A stretch of DNA of 64,000 nt. It comes from G963704535 sp963704535 (lineage in GTDB: Bacteria > Chloroflexota > Chloroflexia > Chloroflexales > Roseiflexaceae). Shown piece after piece: positions 26,773 to 35,716 of the stretch. Position 1 is the first letter of the stretch. Each line of letters begins with the position of its first letter. The DNA lies in NCBI GenBank assembly GCA_963704535.1, contig OY969916.1, positions 7,750,001 through 7,814,000 on the forward strand, written 5' to 3'. The translations under genes and the position numbers were made by a program. Below the pieces are notes generated by a model, which was not told the origin of the DNA, searched no databases, and saw only the letters and a list, made by a program, of their open reading frames with translations.

Positions 26773-27723
26773 GTGGGCCAACAAGTTGCTACGAAGCAGG
26801 CCCCGGTGGCACGTCGCCGCTGGGCAATGTGGGAGGCACCGCGCAGCGAATGGGCGCGCAGTCGCGAACGCCTGGCTTGGCTCTTGATGCTGCCGAGCCT
26901 GCTCGTCGTTCTGGGCGTCGCCCTCTACCCGCTCGTGCGAACGCTGCTCATGAGCTTCACCGACGCGCGCCTCAGTCGCGCCCGCGAGGTCAATTTTGTC
27001 GGACTCAACAATTATATCGATTTGTTGACCGACGCCGCGTTCCGCAATGCGCTCTGGAACACCACCGTTTTCACCGTCGCTGCGGTGTTCTTTGAGACTG
27101 TGCTGGGCTTGATCATCGCGTTGGTGATCAACTCCAATTTCAAGGGCCGCGGCCTGGTGCGCACCGCGATGCTGATCCCCTGGGCCATCCCCACGGCGGT
27201 GTCGTCGCAGATGTGGAAGTGGATGTACAACGACGTCTTCGGCGTGGTCAACGACTTCCTGTTCACCCGAATCGGTCTGATCGACCGCAAGATCGCCTGG
27301 TTGGCCGACCCGCGCTTCGCCCTGCCGGCGATCATCGCCGTGGACGTGTGGAAGACCACGCCGTTTATGGCGCTGCTGCTGCTGGCCGGTCTCCAGGTCA
27401 TCTCTGGTGATGTGTATGAGGCGGCCCACGTCGATGGTGCGACCAAGTGGCAGCAGTTCTGGAAGATCACGCTGCCGTTGCTGCGACCGGCGCTGCTGGT
27501 GGCGCTGATCTTCCGCACGCTCGACTCCTTCCGCGTCTTCGACGTGATCTATGTCATGAAGGGCACCGCGCCCGAGACTGTCTCGGTGGCGATCCTGGCC
27601 CGCCAGACGATGTTCGACCTGCGGCGGCTGGGCGAGGGCGCGACGATGAGCGTGGTGATTTTCATCATCCTGGCGGTGTTCGTGGTACTATACACGCGCC
27701 TCGTGCGGGTGGAGGAGGCTTAA
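26773..27723 (+). CDS. ABC transporter permease, ThuF/MalF type
   Basis: 316 residues, six membrane helices. The N-terminal RERLAWLLMLPSLLVVLGVALYPL is typical of MalF-like permeases. The EAA loop reads EAAHVDGATKWQQFWKITLP. It starts with GTG at 26773, 6 bases after AAGGAGG. The ATG two bases earlier is out of frame. One base separates its stop from the next start. Confidence 0.93.
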   Translation: MGQQVATKQAPVARRRWAMWEAPRSEWARSRERLAWLLMLPSLLVVLGVALYPLVRTLLMSFTDARLSRAREVNFVGLNNYIDLLTDAAFRNALWNTTVFTVAAVFFETVLGLIIALVINSNFKGRGLVRTAMLIPWAIPTAVSSQMWKWMYNDVFGVVNDFLFTRIGLIDRKIAWLADPRFALPAIIAVDVWKTTPFMALLLLAGLQVISGDVYEAAHVDGATKWQQFWKITLPLLRPALLVALIFRTLDSFRVFDVIYVMKGTAPETVSVAILARQTMFDLRRLGEGATMSVVIFIILAVFVVLYTRLVRVEEA

Positions 27724-27724
27724 G

Positions 27725-28612
27725 ATGGCGACGATTGCTCCTGCCAGGCCAGCCAGCCGCAAGCCCCTGAAGCTCGGCAAAATCATCGAACGGGTCTTGT
27801 TCTGGCTGCTGATCATCTTCATCCTGGTCTATACGATCTTCCCGTTCTACTGGGCGATCGTCTCGTCGCTCAAGTCGGGCGCCGAGCTGTTCGAGACCCC
27901 GGTGGCCTACTGGCCCAAGAACCTGACCTTCGAGAACTACCTCGCCGTATTCGAGAATGAGAACTTCCCGCTGGCGCTACGCAACTCGGCGATAGTGGTC
28001 GTCTCCACGGTGTTCCTCGCGCTGCTGTTCGGCTCGGTAGCCGCTTATGCGGCGGGCCGGCTGCATTTCCGCGGCCGGACGATCATGCTGTACACGATCC
28101 TGGCGATGACCATGTTCCCGGCGATCGCCATCCTCGGCTCGCTCTATCAGATGATCATCAACTTCGGCCTGTACAACCGCTACCCGGCCCTGATCATCTC
28201 GTACCTGACCTTCACTTTGCCGTTTACGATCTGGATGCTGACCAACTTCTTCAAGGCCATGCCCGGTGAGCTGGAGGAGGCCGCGCTGGTCGACGGGGCC
28301 ACTCCCTTGCAGACCTTCTACAAGGTGCTGCTGCCGCTGGCGGCGCCCGGCATGGTCACGACCGGCCTGCTGGCGTTCATTGGCGCCTGGAACGAGCTGC
28401 TGTTCGCGCTGACTTTCACCCAGGACTACCGCGATGGCGCCCGCACGGCGATCGTGCTGGTGGCCACCTTCACCGGCCGCACCGAGTTCGAGTTGCCCTG
28501 GGGCAGTATTATGGCCGCGTCGGTCGTGCTGACGATCCCGCTGGTGCTGCTGGTGATGATCTTCCAGCGGAAGATTATGGCCGGGCTGACCGCCGGTGCT
28601 GTGAAGGGCTAG
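27725..28612 (+). CDS. ABC transporter permease, ThuG/MalG type
   Basis: 295 residues, six membrane helices beginning VLFWLLIIFILVYTIFPFYW. The EAA loop is EAALVDGATPLQTFYKVLLP. The C-terminal RKIMAGLTAGAVKG is a common end of sugar MalG-like permeases. Directly follows its partner (stop TAA, one base, ATG). Last gene of operon 2. The sucrose-phosphate synthase fusion follows after a repeat block. Confidence 0.93.
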   Translation: MATIAPARPASRKPLKLGKIIERVLFWLLIIFILVYTIFPFYWAIVSSLKSGAELFETPVAYWPKNLTFENYLAVFENENFPLALRNSAIVVVSTVFLALLFGSVAAYAAGRLHFRGRTIMLYTILAMTMFPAIAILGSLYQMIINFGLYNRYPALIISYLTFTLPFTIWMLTNFFKAMPGELEEAALVDGATPLQTFYKVLLPLAAPGMVTTGLLAFIGAWNELLFALTFTQDYRDGARTAIVLVATFTGRTEFELPWGSIMAASVVLTIPLVLLVMIFQRKIMAGLTAGAVKG

Positions 28613-28615
28613 ACG

Positions 28616-28706
28616 CCAAGAACAAAGAACAAAGAATAAAGAACAAAGAACAACTCACTGTTTGTTCTGGGTTCTTTGTTCTGGGTTCTTTGTTCTTTGT
28701 TCTTCG
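28616..28706. repeat. aaagaacaaagaa / ttctttgttc inverted-repeat block
   Basis: CAAGAACAAAGAACAAAGAA words are followed by the complementary TTCTTTGTTCTGGG words. It sits in the gap between the permease and the glycosyltransferase fusion. Same family at 61069-61165 and inside uvrA (39616-39650). Confidence 0.8.
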
Positions 28707-28720
28707 TAGAGGAGCGGACC

Positions 28721-31213
28721 ATGCATCTGGCTTTCCTCAACCCGCAGGGGAACTTCGATCCGAAGGACAGCTACTGGACCGCGCACCCGGACTTCGGCGG
28801 CCAGCTTGTGTATGTCAAGCAGCTTGCGCTGGCCATGGGCACGCTTGGTCACCAGGTCGATATCGTGACCCGCCAGATCATTGATCCGAAGTGGCCGGAG
28901 TTCGCGGCTCCCCTCGATGGCTACCTCGGCCACCCGAATGTTCGCATCCTGCGCATCCCCTTCGGCCCGCCGACGTTTCTGCCCAAAGAGGAGATCTGGC
29001 CCTACCTGGGCAAGGAGTTTGTCCCGCGCCTGCTGGAGCACTACGCTGCCGAGGGCGCCCTGCCGGATGCCACGACGGCCCACTACGGCGACGGCGGGCT
29101 GTGCGCGGTGCTCATCCAGGAGCGCACCGGCATCCCGTTCACCTTCACCGCTCACTCGCTGGGCGCCCAGAAGATGGACAAGCTGCACGCCAGCCGCAAG
29201 AATATCGCCGACCTCGACGCGCACTACCACTTCGCCCAGCGCATTCTGGCCGAGCGCCTGTCGATGAACCGCTCGGTCGTCAACGTTACCAGCACCTCGC
29301 AGGAGCGCTACAGCCAGTACACCCACAACGCCTACCGCGGCGCGGTCGACCCGACCGACGACGATCGCTTCGCCGTGGTGCCGCCGGGAGTGGCGATGGA
29401 GGTGTTCGACCGTGACGCCCACTTCGGCGACGAGGAGGCAGTCCACGAGCGCATCCGGGCCGCGCTGCGGCGCGACCTGGAGCCGGAGCGAGTCGGTCTG
29501 CCGTGCATCATTGCGTCGAGCCGACTGGACCCCAAGAAGAACCACCTGGGGTTGGTCGAGGCGTTCGCCGGCAGCCCGTCGCTGCGCGAGCGCGCCAACT
29601 TGGTGATCATCACCAGCAACCTGGAGGACCCGCTGACCGACTACCGGGCCGCCGGTCCCGGCGAGCGCACGGTGTTGGACAGCCTGATGCAGGTGATCGA
29701 CCGGGCCAAGCTGCGCGGCCAGGTCTCCATGTTCGCGCTACGCAACCAGGGTGAGTTGGCCGCCGGCTACCGCTTCTTCGCGACGCTACGCTCGGTCTTC
29801 GCGCTGACGGCGCTGTACGAGCCGTTCGGCCTGGCGCCGCTGGAGGCCCTGGCCGCCGGCTTGGCGGCGGTCGTCACCAAGTTTGGCGGCCCCAGCGAGA
29901 GCCTGCGCCAGGGCGATCAGGAGTATGGTATCCTGGTCGATCCGAACAGCCCGACCGAGATCAGCAGCGGCCTGTTCACGCTGACCAGCAACCCGGAGCG
30001 CTGGCGGCGCTACGCCGAGGCGGGCTATAACCGCGTGCTGGAGCAGTACACCTGGCGGCGCACCGCCGAGGGCTATTTGCGGGCGCTGGAGGGCCGCAAC
30101 CACGATGTGGACGCGCCCACCAGGGAGCTGCGCGCCAGCAGCGGGATCGCCAGCAGCCCGGAGGTCGAGGCGGTCGCTCCCACCGCCGATGGACGGCTGC
30201 CGATCCACGCCTGCTTCAGCGACGCACGCGCCGAGCACGCGATCACGCTCGACGAGCTGGACGACTTGTACTTCAAGCTCGACGTGCTGACGGTCGGCGA
30301 GACGCTGGTCGATTTTATCTCCTACGAGCGGGTCAACTCGCTGCGGGCGGCCAGTCGCTTTACGCGCTACCTGGGCGGCCAGCCGGCCAATGTGGCGGTC
30401 TATGTCGCCAAGCTGGGCTGCCGCTCGGCGGTGCTCTCCAAGGTCGGGACGGGTTACTTCGGCGAGTTCCTGGAGGAGCAGCTCCAGTACCATGGCGTCA
30501 GCACCGAGGCGCTGCTGCATACCGACGCCGCGCCAAGCACCAGGATCTTCGTCACCCGCACCGCCGGCGTGCCCGACTTCCAGGTCAACCGCGGCGCCGA
30601 CGCGCTCCTGACGATGCACGAGGTGACGGAGGAACTGATCATGCGGGCGCGGGTGGTCCACAGCTCGTGCTTCGCGCTCTCACGCGAGCCGGCGCGGTCG
30701 GCCGTTCGCCGGGCGCTGCGGCTGGCCAACCGCCGCGGCAAGATCGTAGCGCTCGACCCGAACTACCACCCGCGCATGTGGCCCGACAAGGCCGAGGCGT
30801 GGGAGGTGCTGGCCGATATTATGCACAATGTGACGATCGTCAAGCCCTCGCTGGAGGACGCGCGGCGGCTGTTCGACTATGACATGGATGAGGACGCGCT
30901 CGAAGCCGCCTGCCTGCGCGAGTTCCACGACTTGGGCGCGCAGGTGGTGATCGTCACTCGCAGCGGTGGCTCGGTCACGGTCTCCGATGGCAAGACCGTC
31001 GAGCGGGTTGGGCCGCTGCCGCTGAACGAGGTCGATAACGTGACCGGCGGGCGCGACGCTTTCTGGGCCGCGCTGCTGGTCGGCCACCTCGATGGCAAAC
31101 CGTGGCCGCTGTGCGTTCGCTTCGCCCACGCGGTCGCGGCGCTCAAGCTGCGCGTCGTCGGCCACGTCGAGCGCATGATCGACCGCGAGGCGATCTACCG
31201 AAGACTTGAGTGA
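28721..31213 (+). CDS. sucrose-phosphate synthase (GT4) fused to a PfkB-type kinase domain
   Basis: 830 residues. Residues 1 to about 470 match bacterial sucrose-phosphate synthase, which joins UDP/ADP-glucose to fructose 6-phosphate: FLNPQGNFDPKDSYW, acceptor/donor loop DFGGQLVYVK (26-28 GGQ), TAHSLGAQKMDKL, donor-binding SRLDPKKNH and the EPFGLAPLE pair (about 367 and 375). A linker of about 50 residues leads to a PfkB fold from about 526 (GETLVDFIS, YLGGQPANVAVYVAKLG, LDPNYHPRMWP). The kinase anion-hole motif, normally TGAGD, reads TGGRD (775-779), so catalysis may be reduced although D779 remains. AGAGGAG precedes ATG 28721. The stop is inside a repeat. A stand-alone kinase follows. Confidence 0.87.
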   Translation: MHLAFLNPQGNFDPKDSYWTAHPDFGGQLVYVKQLALAMGTLGHQVDIVTRQIIDPKWPEFAAPLDGYLGHPNVRILRIPFGPPTFLPKEEIWPYLGKEFVPRLLEHYAAEGALPDATTAHYGDGGLCAVLIQERTGIPFTFTAHSLGAQKMDKLHASRKNIADLDAHYHFAQRILAERLSMNRSVVNVTSTSQERYSQYTHNAYRGAVDPTDDDRFAVVPPGVAMEVFDRDAHFGDEEAVHERIRAALRRDLEPERVGLPCIIASSRLDPKKNHLGLVEAFAGSPSLRERANLVIITSNLEDPLTDYRAAGPGERTVLDSLMQVIDRAKLRGQVSMFALRNQGELAAGYRFFATLRSVFALTALYEPFGLAPLEALAAGLAAVVTKFGGPSESLRQGDQEYGILVDPNSPTEISSGLFTLTSNPERWRRYAEAGYNRVLEQYTWRRTAEGYLRALEGRNHDVDAPTRELRASSGIASSPEVEAVAPTADGRLPIHACFSDARAEHAITLDELDDLYFKLDVLTVGETLVDFISYERVNSLRAASRFTRYLGGQPANVAVYVAKLGCRSAVLSKVGTGYFGEFLEEQLQYHGVSTEALLHTDAAPSTRIFVTRTAGVPDFQVNRGADALLTMHEVTEELIMRARVVHSSCFALSREPARSAVRRALRLANRRGKIVALDPNYHPRMWPDKAEAWEVLADIMHNVTIVKPSLEDARRLFDYDMDEDALEAACLREFHDLGAQVVIVTRSGGSVTVSDGKTVERVGPLPLNEVDNVTGGRDAFWAALLVGHLDGKPWPLCVRFAHAVAALKLRVVGHVERMIDREAIYRRLE

Positions 31214-31466
31214 AACGTGAAACGTGTTGCGTGTTGCGTGTTGCGTGAAAATCCACGCCGATCTACTTATCGTGATGCGTGATGCGTGAAACGTGAAACG
31301 TGAAAATCTGCGCCGATCTACTCATCGTGATGCGTGAAACGTGAAAATCTGCGCCGATCCGCTCATCATGCTGCGTGATGCTTGATAGTCAGTGGGCATC
31401 GTCGGGTTCACTGTAGCTCACGTTTCACGTTTCCCGTTTCACGTTTTCCGTTTCACGTTTTCATCT
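31209..31466. repeat. acgtgaaacgtg / cgtttcacgt block with three 45-50 bp subunits
   Basis: Tandem GTGAAACGTGTTGCGTG words, three spaced copies of a longer unit (AAAATCTGCGCCGATC plus ATCGTGATGCGTG), and complementary ACGTTTCACGTTT words near 31420-31460. Fills 31214-31477, which has no gene. Confidence 0.8.
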
Positions 31467-31477
31467 GGATACCCCGT

Positions 31478-32425
31478 ATGAGCACCCCAGACCTCGACCT
31501 GCTGGCGATCGGTGAGACGCTGGTGGATCTGATCTCGCTGGAGACGACCGAGACATTGAGCGCGGCCGAGCACTTCCGCCGGCACCTGGGCGGCTCGCCG
31601 GCCAATCTGGCGGTCGCCGTCGCGCGGCTGGGCGGCCGCGCGGCGATCGCTTCCAAGGTCGGCGCCGGCCCCTTCGGGCGGTTCCTGCGCCGCGAACTGG
31701 AGCGCTACGGCGTGATCACCGACTACCTGTGCAGCGACCCGTCCGTCCACACGACGGTGATCTTCGTCACCCGCACGCCCGGCACGCCCGACTTCGAGGC
31801 GTTCCGCGCCGGCGACGCCTGGCTGATGCCCGGCGACCTGCCCGACGAGGCGCTCGCGCGCAGCCGGGCGATCCACGCTTCGACCTTCGCGCTCTCGTGC
31901 GAGCCGTGCCGTAGTACGGTGATCGGCGCGCTGCGGCGTGCCACCGAGCTTGGCAAGGCCGTGTCGCTCGACCCGAACTACCACCCGCGCATTTGGCCCG
32001 ACCACGACGAGGCCCGCGCGGTCCTGAAGGAATTGTACCGCTACGTCACCCTCACCAAGCCCTCGCTGGATGATGCCGCGCGCCTGTTTGGGGCGGGCCT
32101 GGCGCCGGAGACCTACCTGGAGCACTTTCACGCGCTCGGCCCGCGCACCGTCGTGCTGACGCTGGGCGGCCAGGGCACGCTGCTCTCACACGACGGCCAG
32201 GTGAGTCACATCCCGGCGCCGGCGATCAAGGTCGTCGACGCGACCGGCGCGGGCGATGCTTTCTGGGGCGGCTTCCTGGTCGCCTGGCTCGACGGCCTGC
32301 CACCGCTCCGCTGCGTCGAGGTAGCCAGGGAGGTCGTCGCGCTCAAGCTCCAGACGGTCGGGCACGAGGAGGGGTTTATCGATCGGCAGGCGATCTACGG
32401 GCGGCTGGGGTCAGGGGCTGTCTGA
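31478..32425 (+). CDS. PfkB-family carbohydrate kinase (fructokinase-like)
   Basis: 315 residues, the usual length. LAIGETLVDLIS, the substrate motif HLGGSPANLAVAVARLGG, SLDPNYHPRIWPD and the intact catalytic motif DATGAGDAFWGGF with D260 as base are present. It is clearly related to the kinase half of the preceding fusion (shared FVTRT-GxPDF and LDPNYHPR segments). Likely converts fructose to fructose 6-phosphate, feeding the synthase. Substrate assignment is by context. ATG 31478 has no strong ribosome-binding site, only the repeat before it. Its stop lies in a palindrome. Confidence 0.9.
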   Translation: MSTPDLDLLAIGETLVDLISLETTETLSAAEHFRRHLGGSPANLAVAVARLGGRAAIASKVGAGPFGRFLRRELERYGVITDYLCSDPSVHTTVIFVTRTPGTPDFEAFRAGDAWLMPGDLPDEALARSRAIHASTFALSCEPCRSTVIGALRRATELGKAVSLDPNYHPRIWPDHDEARAVLKELYRYVTLTKPSLDDAARLFGAGLAPETYLEHFHALGPRTVVLTLGGQGTLLSHDGQVSHIPAPAIKVVDATGAGDAFWGGFLVAWLDGLPPLRCVEVAREVVALKLQTVGHEEGFIDRQAIYGRLGSGAV

Positions 32426-32470
32426 AAAGGGGGAGTTTGAGGGGGCAGCCCCCTCAAACTCCCCCTTTCT
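32421..32470. terminator. perfect 21-bp palindrome, GAGTTTGAGGGGG family
   Basis: AAAGGGGGAGTTTGAGGGGGC (32426-32446) and its exact complement (32448-32468) with a one-base centre. It lies between convergent genes, and both flanks carry A and T runs, so it may end transcription from either side. It gives the TGA of the kinase gene (32423-32425). Confidence 0.75.
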
Positions 32471-32478
32471 ACCACGTT

Positions 32479-32904
32479 TCACGCCGCAGGTGGGATCACG
32501 ACAAGCCGGTGAAAGAGAGCTTCGCGCTGCGCTTGATCGACATGCGTAAGCTGCTCGGCAACGCAGATCGCATCGTAGACTGTCGCAGTGGCGTGAAGAC
32601 CGCGCTGCTCACCCTCCGACAGGGCCCGCTGGAGCAGCGAGGCTACTTGATCGACCAGACTATCCAGGGCACGCCGGCGCTGCTGCTCGCCCTGGGCGGC
32701 CAGCGCGCCCAGCATCTCAAGCAGCGCCTGGGTCGTCCTGGCCACCAGGATGTCGCGCTCGATCCCCTCAAGCAGAAACACCGAGCTGACGTTCCAGATG
32801 CCGCTCCGCTCGCGCGCCGTGAGCGGCCGGCCGAGCAGCAGTTGCGCCCGCGATTCAATATCCTGGCCGATCTGCCGGTAGATATCCGAGTATTGCTGGC
32901 TCAC
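32479..32904 (-). CDS. hypothetical helical protein, 141 aa
   Basis: Unrecognised. All-helical pattern: IYRQIGQDIESRAQLLLGRPLTARERSGIWNVSSVFLLEGIERDILV, then AQREALFHRLVVIPPAA. A GTG start at 32904 overlaps the preceding stop (GTGA). No motif of catalysis or membrane insertion is evident. Translational coupling to the small membrane protein just upstream suggests a common function. Confidence 0.6.
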   Translation of the reverse strand: MSQQYSDIYRQIGQDIESRAQLLLGRPLTARERSGIWNVSSVFLLEGIERDILVARTTQALLEMLGALAAQGEQQRRRALDSLVDQVASLLQRALSEGEQRGLHATATVYDAICVAEQLTHVDQAQREALFHRLVVIPPAA

Positions 32905-33092
32905 CGTCTCATCCGACGCTCACGGCTGATCTCGCCCGACATGCCTGTGACCCACATGATACGATGCTTGTCGCGCAGCGCCGATACAGTCCGAGTCCGG
33001 TCTTCGTAGGGGAGCACGCCCCGGCGCCGCCAGGCCGCCAGGGCGACCATGGCGCCGATGAACAGCGCGTAACCGAGCAAAAAGGTTTCCAT
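32901..33092 (-). CDS. small membrane protein, 63 aa
   Basis: METFLLGYALFIGAMVALAAW forms one membrane helix, followed by a basic, Arg-rich cytoplasmic tail. AGGAGGAGG lies just before the ATG at 33090-33092, strong support for translation of this short gene. Overlaps the next gene by 4 bases. No known family recognised. Confidence 0.62.
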   Translation of the reverse strand: METFLLGYALFIGAMVALAAWRRRGVLPYEDRTRTVSALRDKHRIMWVTGMSGEISRERRMRR

Positions 33093-33156
33093 GGCCTCCT
33101 CCTACCAAAAGGGTGTTGGAGTATGGCCCTATTTTACCAGTTCTTCCGCGTCTGTT

Positions 33157-33287
33157 CAATCCGTGGTGGAAAGAGGATTCTTGAGGGGAGGCCCCTCAAA
33201 CTCCCCCTTTTAACAGAGTCTCAATGGTGGAAAGAGAATTCTTGAGGGGAGGCCCCTCAAACTCCCCCTTTTTAACAGAGTCTCAAT
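33157..33287. repeat. two tandem copies of a 65-bp GAGGGG hairpin repeat
   Basis: TCAAT-(CC)GTGGTGGAAAGAG-ATTCTTGAGGGGAGGCCCCTCAAACTCC and TTTAACAGAGTCTCAAT occur twice in direct order. Each carries TTGAGGGG/CCCCTCAA with a short loop. The stop of the response-regulator gene lies in the second copy. Confidence 0.82.
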
Positions 33288-33711
33288 CATCAAAGGCGCG
33301 GCCCTTATACGAGGTGCCGGCCGCGCTGGAAGCGGTAGCGTGGGGATCTGCCGAAACCAGTTGATCGATACATGCCAGGAGCTTATCCAGGTCGAAGGGC
33401 TTGGACACGAACATCGTGGCCCCTTCCTGGAGACACTGCTCCGCCCGCGTCGCCGCGCTCATGACGATCACCGGCACATGCTGGAGGCCCATGGTACGCA
33501 GTTGCAGCAACACGTCGCGGCCGGATACCTTTGGCATGGCGTAGTCGAGCAGGATCAGCTTGGGCGCGTCAGTCATTACTTCCTGGATGGCGCCGGCGGC
33601 GTTCTGAGCGGTCCGAACCTGGTAGCCGGCCTCGGTGAGCGCCTGGGTCAGGAACCACAGTATTGCGATATCGTCGTCGACAACCAGGATATCACGGTGA
33701 GACGATAACAT
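33283..33711 (-). CDS. stand-alone response regulator receiver protein
   Basis: 142 residues containing only a CheY-like domain. Acid pocket DDD (12-14), phospho-acceptor D56 in LLDYAMP, S84 in VMSAA and K103 in VSKPF are all present. No output domain. AGGAG lies 8 bases before the ATG at 33709-33711. The partner kinase is not adjacent; the cytoplasmic sensor kinase at 42068 is one candidate. The extended C-terminus (SADPHATASSAAG) is likely disordered, and the last codons and stop come from the repeat. Confidence 0.9.
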   Translation of the reverse strand: MLSSHRDILVVDDDIAILWFLTQALTEAGYQVRTAQNAAGAIQEVMTDAPKLILLDYAMPKVSGRDVLLQLRTMGLQHVPVIVMSAATRAEQCLQEGATMFVSKPFDLDKLLACIDQLVSADPHATASSAAGTSYKGRAFDD

Positions 33712-33825
33712 AGACGTACTCCTGCTAGCAAATGGGAACCAGCCGGCGCCAGAAGCAAGCTGTTCGAATCGGCGCGACGGCACACAAATGCGCGTACGTT
33801 CAACGTTGCAAGAAGCGTGCCTTGG

Positions 33826-33895
33826 ACCCGTGTTGCGTATTGCGTGTTGCGTATTACGTGCGCTGACACGCAATACGCAACACGCAACAGAGAAT
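33826..33895. repeat. gttgcgtattgcgtg / cacgcaatacgcaac inverted-repeat block
   Basis: GTGTTGCGTATTGCGTGTTGCG is followed by the complement after a short centre (TTACGTGCGCTGA). Lies between the response regulator and the peptide-binding lipoprotein, both on the minus strand; 33712-33929 has no gene. Confidence 0.82.
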
Positions 33896-33929
33896 GGTGA
33901 TATCGATGTCAAACGACCCGATAGGAGGA

Positions 33930-35621
33930 TTACTTGAGGCGCACTTCGGTCCAGTTAGGGGGTACCAGGCCATTGGGCGTGACCGCCAAGCCCTCGACGC
34001 GTGGGTTGAGCAGAATGTTGAACTTCGGGTAGAACAGCGGCAGCCAGCCGACCTTGTCGATCGCGATCTGCTCGGCTTGGGCGTAGAGCTGGAGGCGCCG
34101 CTCGATCTCGGCGCGGTCGCTGAGCCGGTCGGCCTCATCGACCAGCCGGTCGAACTGGGCATCCGAGAAGTGGCCATTGTTGTTGCGCCTGCCGGTGCGA
34201 AGCTGCTGCGACAGGAAGTTCTGGGGGTCGGGGTAGTCGGCGCCCCAGACGCTCAGGTAGAACTGGAGTCCCTCGGTCGGTGTGTAGTAGGTTGTATCGA
34301 GGCTCTTGCTGAAGGTCGGGGCGTCGATGAAGTTCTGGAGTTGGACCTGGACGCCCAGGTTCTGCTCCCACATCTGCCGGAGCGCCTGCACCACCAGCTC
34401 ATTGTCGCCCTCCTGGGCGTAGGCCAGGGTGATCGGCGGGAGGCCGTTGCCGTCGGGGAAGCCGGCTTTCGCCAGCAAATTCCTGGCCGCCGACGCGTCA
34501 AAGGCCAGCGGCTTGATCGGCAGATGGGTGCCGAGCATCCCGGCCGGCAGAATCCGGTCGGCCGGGACGGCGGTATCGGCCAGGGTCTCGGTGGCGAGGG
34601 TCTGCTTATCGGTCGCCAGGGCGAACGCCCGCCGGACATCCACGCTGTCGAACGGCGCCATCTTGGTGTTGAAGCCGATGTAGCGCGTGGTGAGCTGCGC
34701 GGATGATTTGAAGTCCGGCAAGTTCTGGACCTCCGGGATATGCGCCGACGGCACCGGGTTCTGGCCGTTGCCCATGATGTCGAGGTCGCCTGCGCGGTAG
34801 CGCTGGTAGGCCACCTCGGTATCCTGCTGGAACACCATTAGGACATTGGCGACGCCCGGCTTGCCGCGCCAGTAGTGCTCATTGGCGGCCAGCAGGAGCG
34901 ACTGATCGTGCTTCCACTGCTTGACCTTGAACGGCCCGGTGCCGTACGCCTGCTGCTCCCAACCGGCGCTCTCGACCAGCTTCTTCGAGACGACAAACGT
35001 GTGGGCGTAGACGAGCTGCGAGAGAAAGTAGGCCTGCGGGCTGTCGAGCTTGATCTCCAGCGTACCTGGGTCGAGCACCCGGACGCCGGACGCCGTTTCG
35101 GCCCGGCCTTCCGTCACATCGATGGCCCCGACGACCGCCCCCAGCCGCGAAGGCGCGCCGTACGAAGCCGTCTCGGGCGCCAGCGCGCGGTTGATCGAGT
35201 AGGCGAAGTCCTCGGCCGTGACCGGGTCGCCATTGGCGAACTTCAGACCCTCGCGGATGATGAAGGTGTAGGTCGTGCCGTCGTCGCTGACCTCCCAGCC
35301 GGAGGCGCCGTCAGGCTGGACCTCCATCCGCTCGTCGAGGCGGATCAGCCCGCCGAAGATCAAGCTGATCACGGTTGTCACCTGGAGATCGCCGGACTTG
35401 GCCGGATCGAGCGTCGGCAGGTCGCCGACGCCTTCGAGCGACCAGCGCAGCGTATCGGGGGGGGCCGGCGCGGCAGTGGGCTGGACGCCGGCGGGGGTCG
35501 CGGCCGGCGCGGTGGGCTGGCTCGTGGCCGCGGGCGGCTGGCCGCCCTGCACGCCGCACGCCGAACAGATCAGGGCCAGGATAAACAGCATGCCCAGCGC
35601 CGAGTATTTGCGCGGTTGCAT
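33930..35621 (-). CDS. peptide/oligosaccharide ABC transporter binding lipoprotein (SBP family 5)
   Basis: 563-residue lipoprotein. LGMLFILALICSAC gives a lipobox with C22, then an Ala/Pro/Thr linker. Family 5 motifs: LDPAKSGDLQVTTVISLIFGGLIRLDE, WEVSDDGTTYTFIIREGLKFANGDPVTAEDFAYSINR, GTGPFKVKQWKHDQSLLLAANEHYW and FNTKMAPFDSVDVRRAFALATDKQ. AAAGGA precedes ATG 35619-35621. No permeases or ATPases are next to it, so it may be an orphan receptor. It has its own promoter. Confidence 0.93.
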   Translation of the reverse strand: MQPRKYSALGMLFILALICSACGVQGGQPPAATSQPTAPAATPAGVQPTAAPAPPDTLRWSLEGVGDLPTLDPAKSGDLQVTTVISLIFGGLIRLDERMEVQPDGASGWEVSDDGTTYTFIIREGLKFANGDPVTAEDFAYSINRALAPETASYGAPSRLGAVVGAIDVTEGRAETASGVRVLDPGTLEIKLDSPQAYFLSQLVYAHTFVVSKKLVESAGWEQQAYGTGPFKVKQWKHDQSLLLAANEHYWRGKPGVANVLMVFQQDTEVAYQRYRAGDLDIMGNGQNPVPSAHIPEVQNLPDFKSSAQLTTRYIGFNTKMAPFDSVDVRRAFALATDKQTLATETLADTAVPADRILPAGMLGTHLPIKPLAFDASAARNLLAKAGFPDGNGLPPITLAYAQEGDNELVVQALRQMWEQNLGVQVQLQNFIDAPTFSKSLDTTYYTPTEGLQFYLSVWGADYPDPQNFLSQQLRTGRRNNNGHFSDAQFDRLVDEADRLSDRAEIERRLQLYAQAEQIAIDKVGWLPLFYPKFNILLNPRVEGLAVTPNGLVPPNWTEVRLK

Positions 35622-35676
35622 CGAGAGTCCTTTCTCGTCTCGCCACTCAGCAGGTCTGGGCTGATGCGGTTGCAGG

Positions 35677-35705
35677 AGTGTAGGATAGGTCAGTCGGATT
35701 GTCAA
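35677..35705 (-). promoter_or_regulatory. promoter of the family 5 binding lipoprotein
   Basis: On the minus strand TTGACA (35700-35705), 17-base gap, TACACT (35677-35682), about 56 bases before the start codon. No obvious operator palindrome. Confidence 0.6.
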
Positions 35706-35716
35706 GGCTCTGTACT

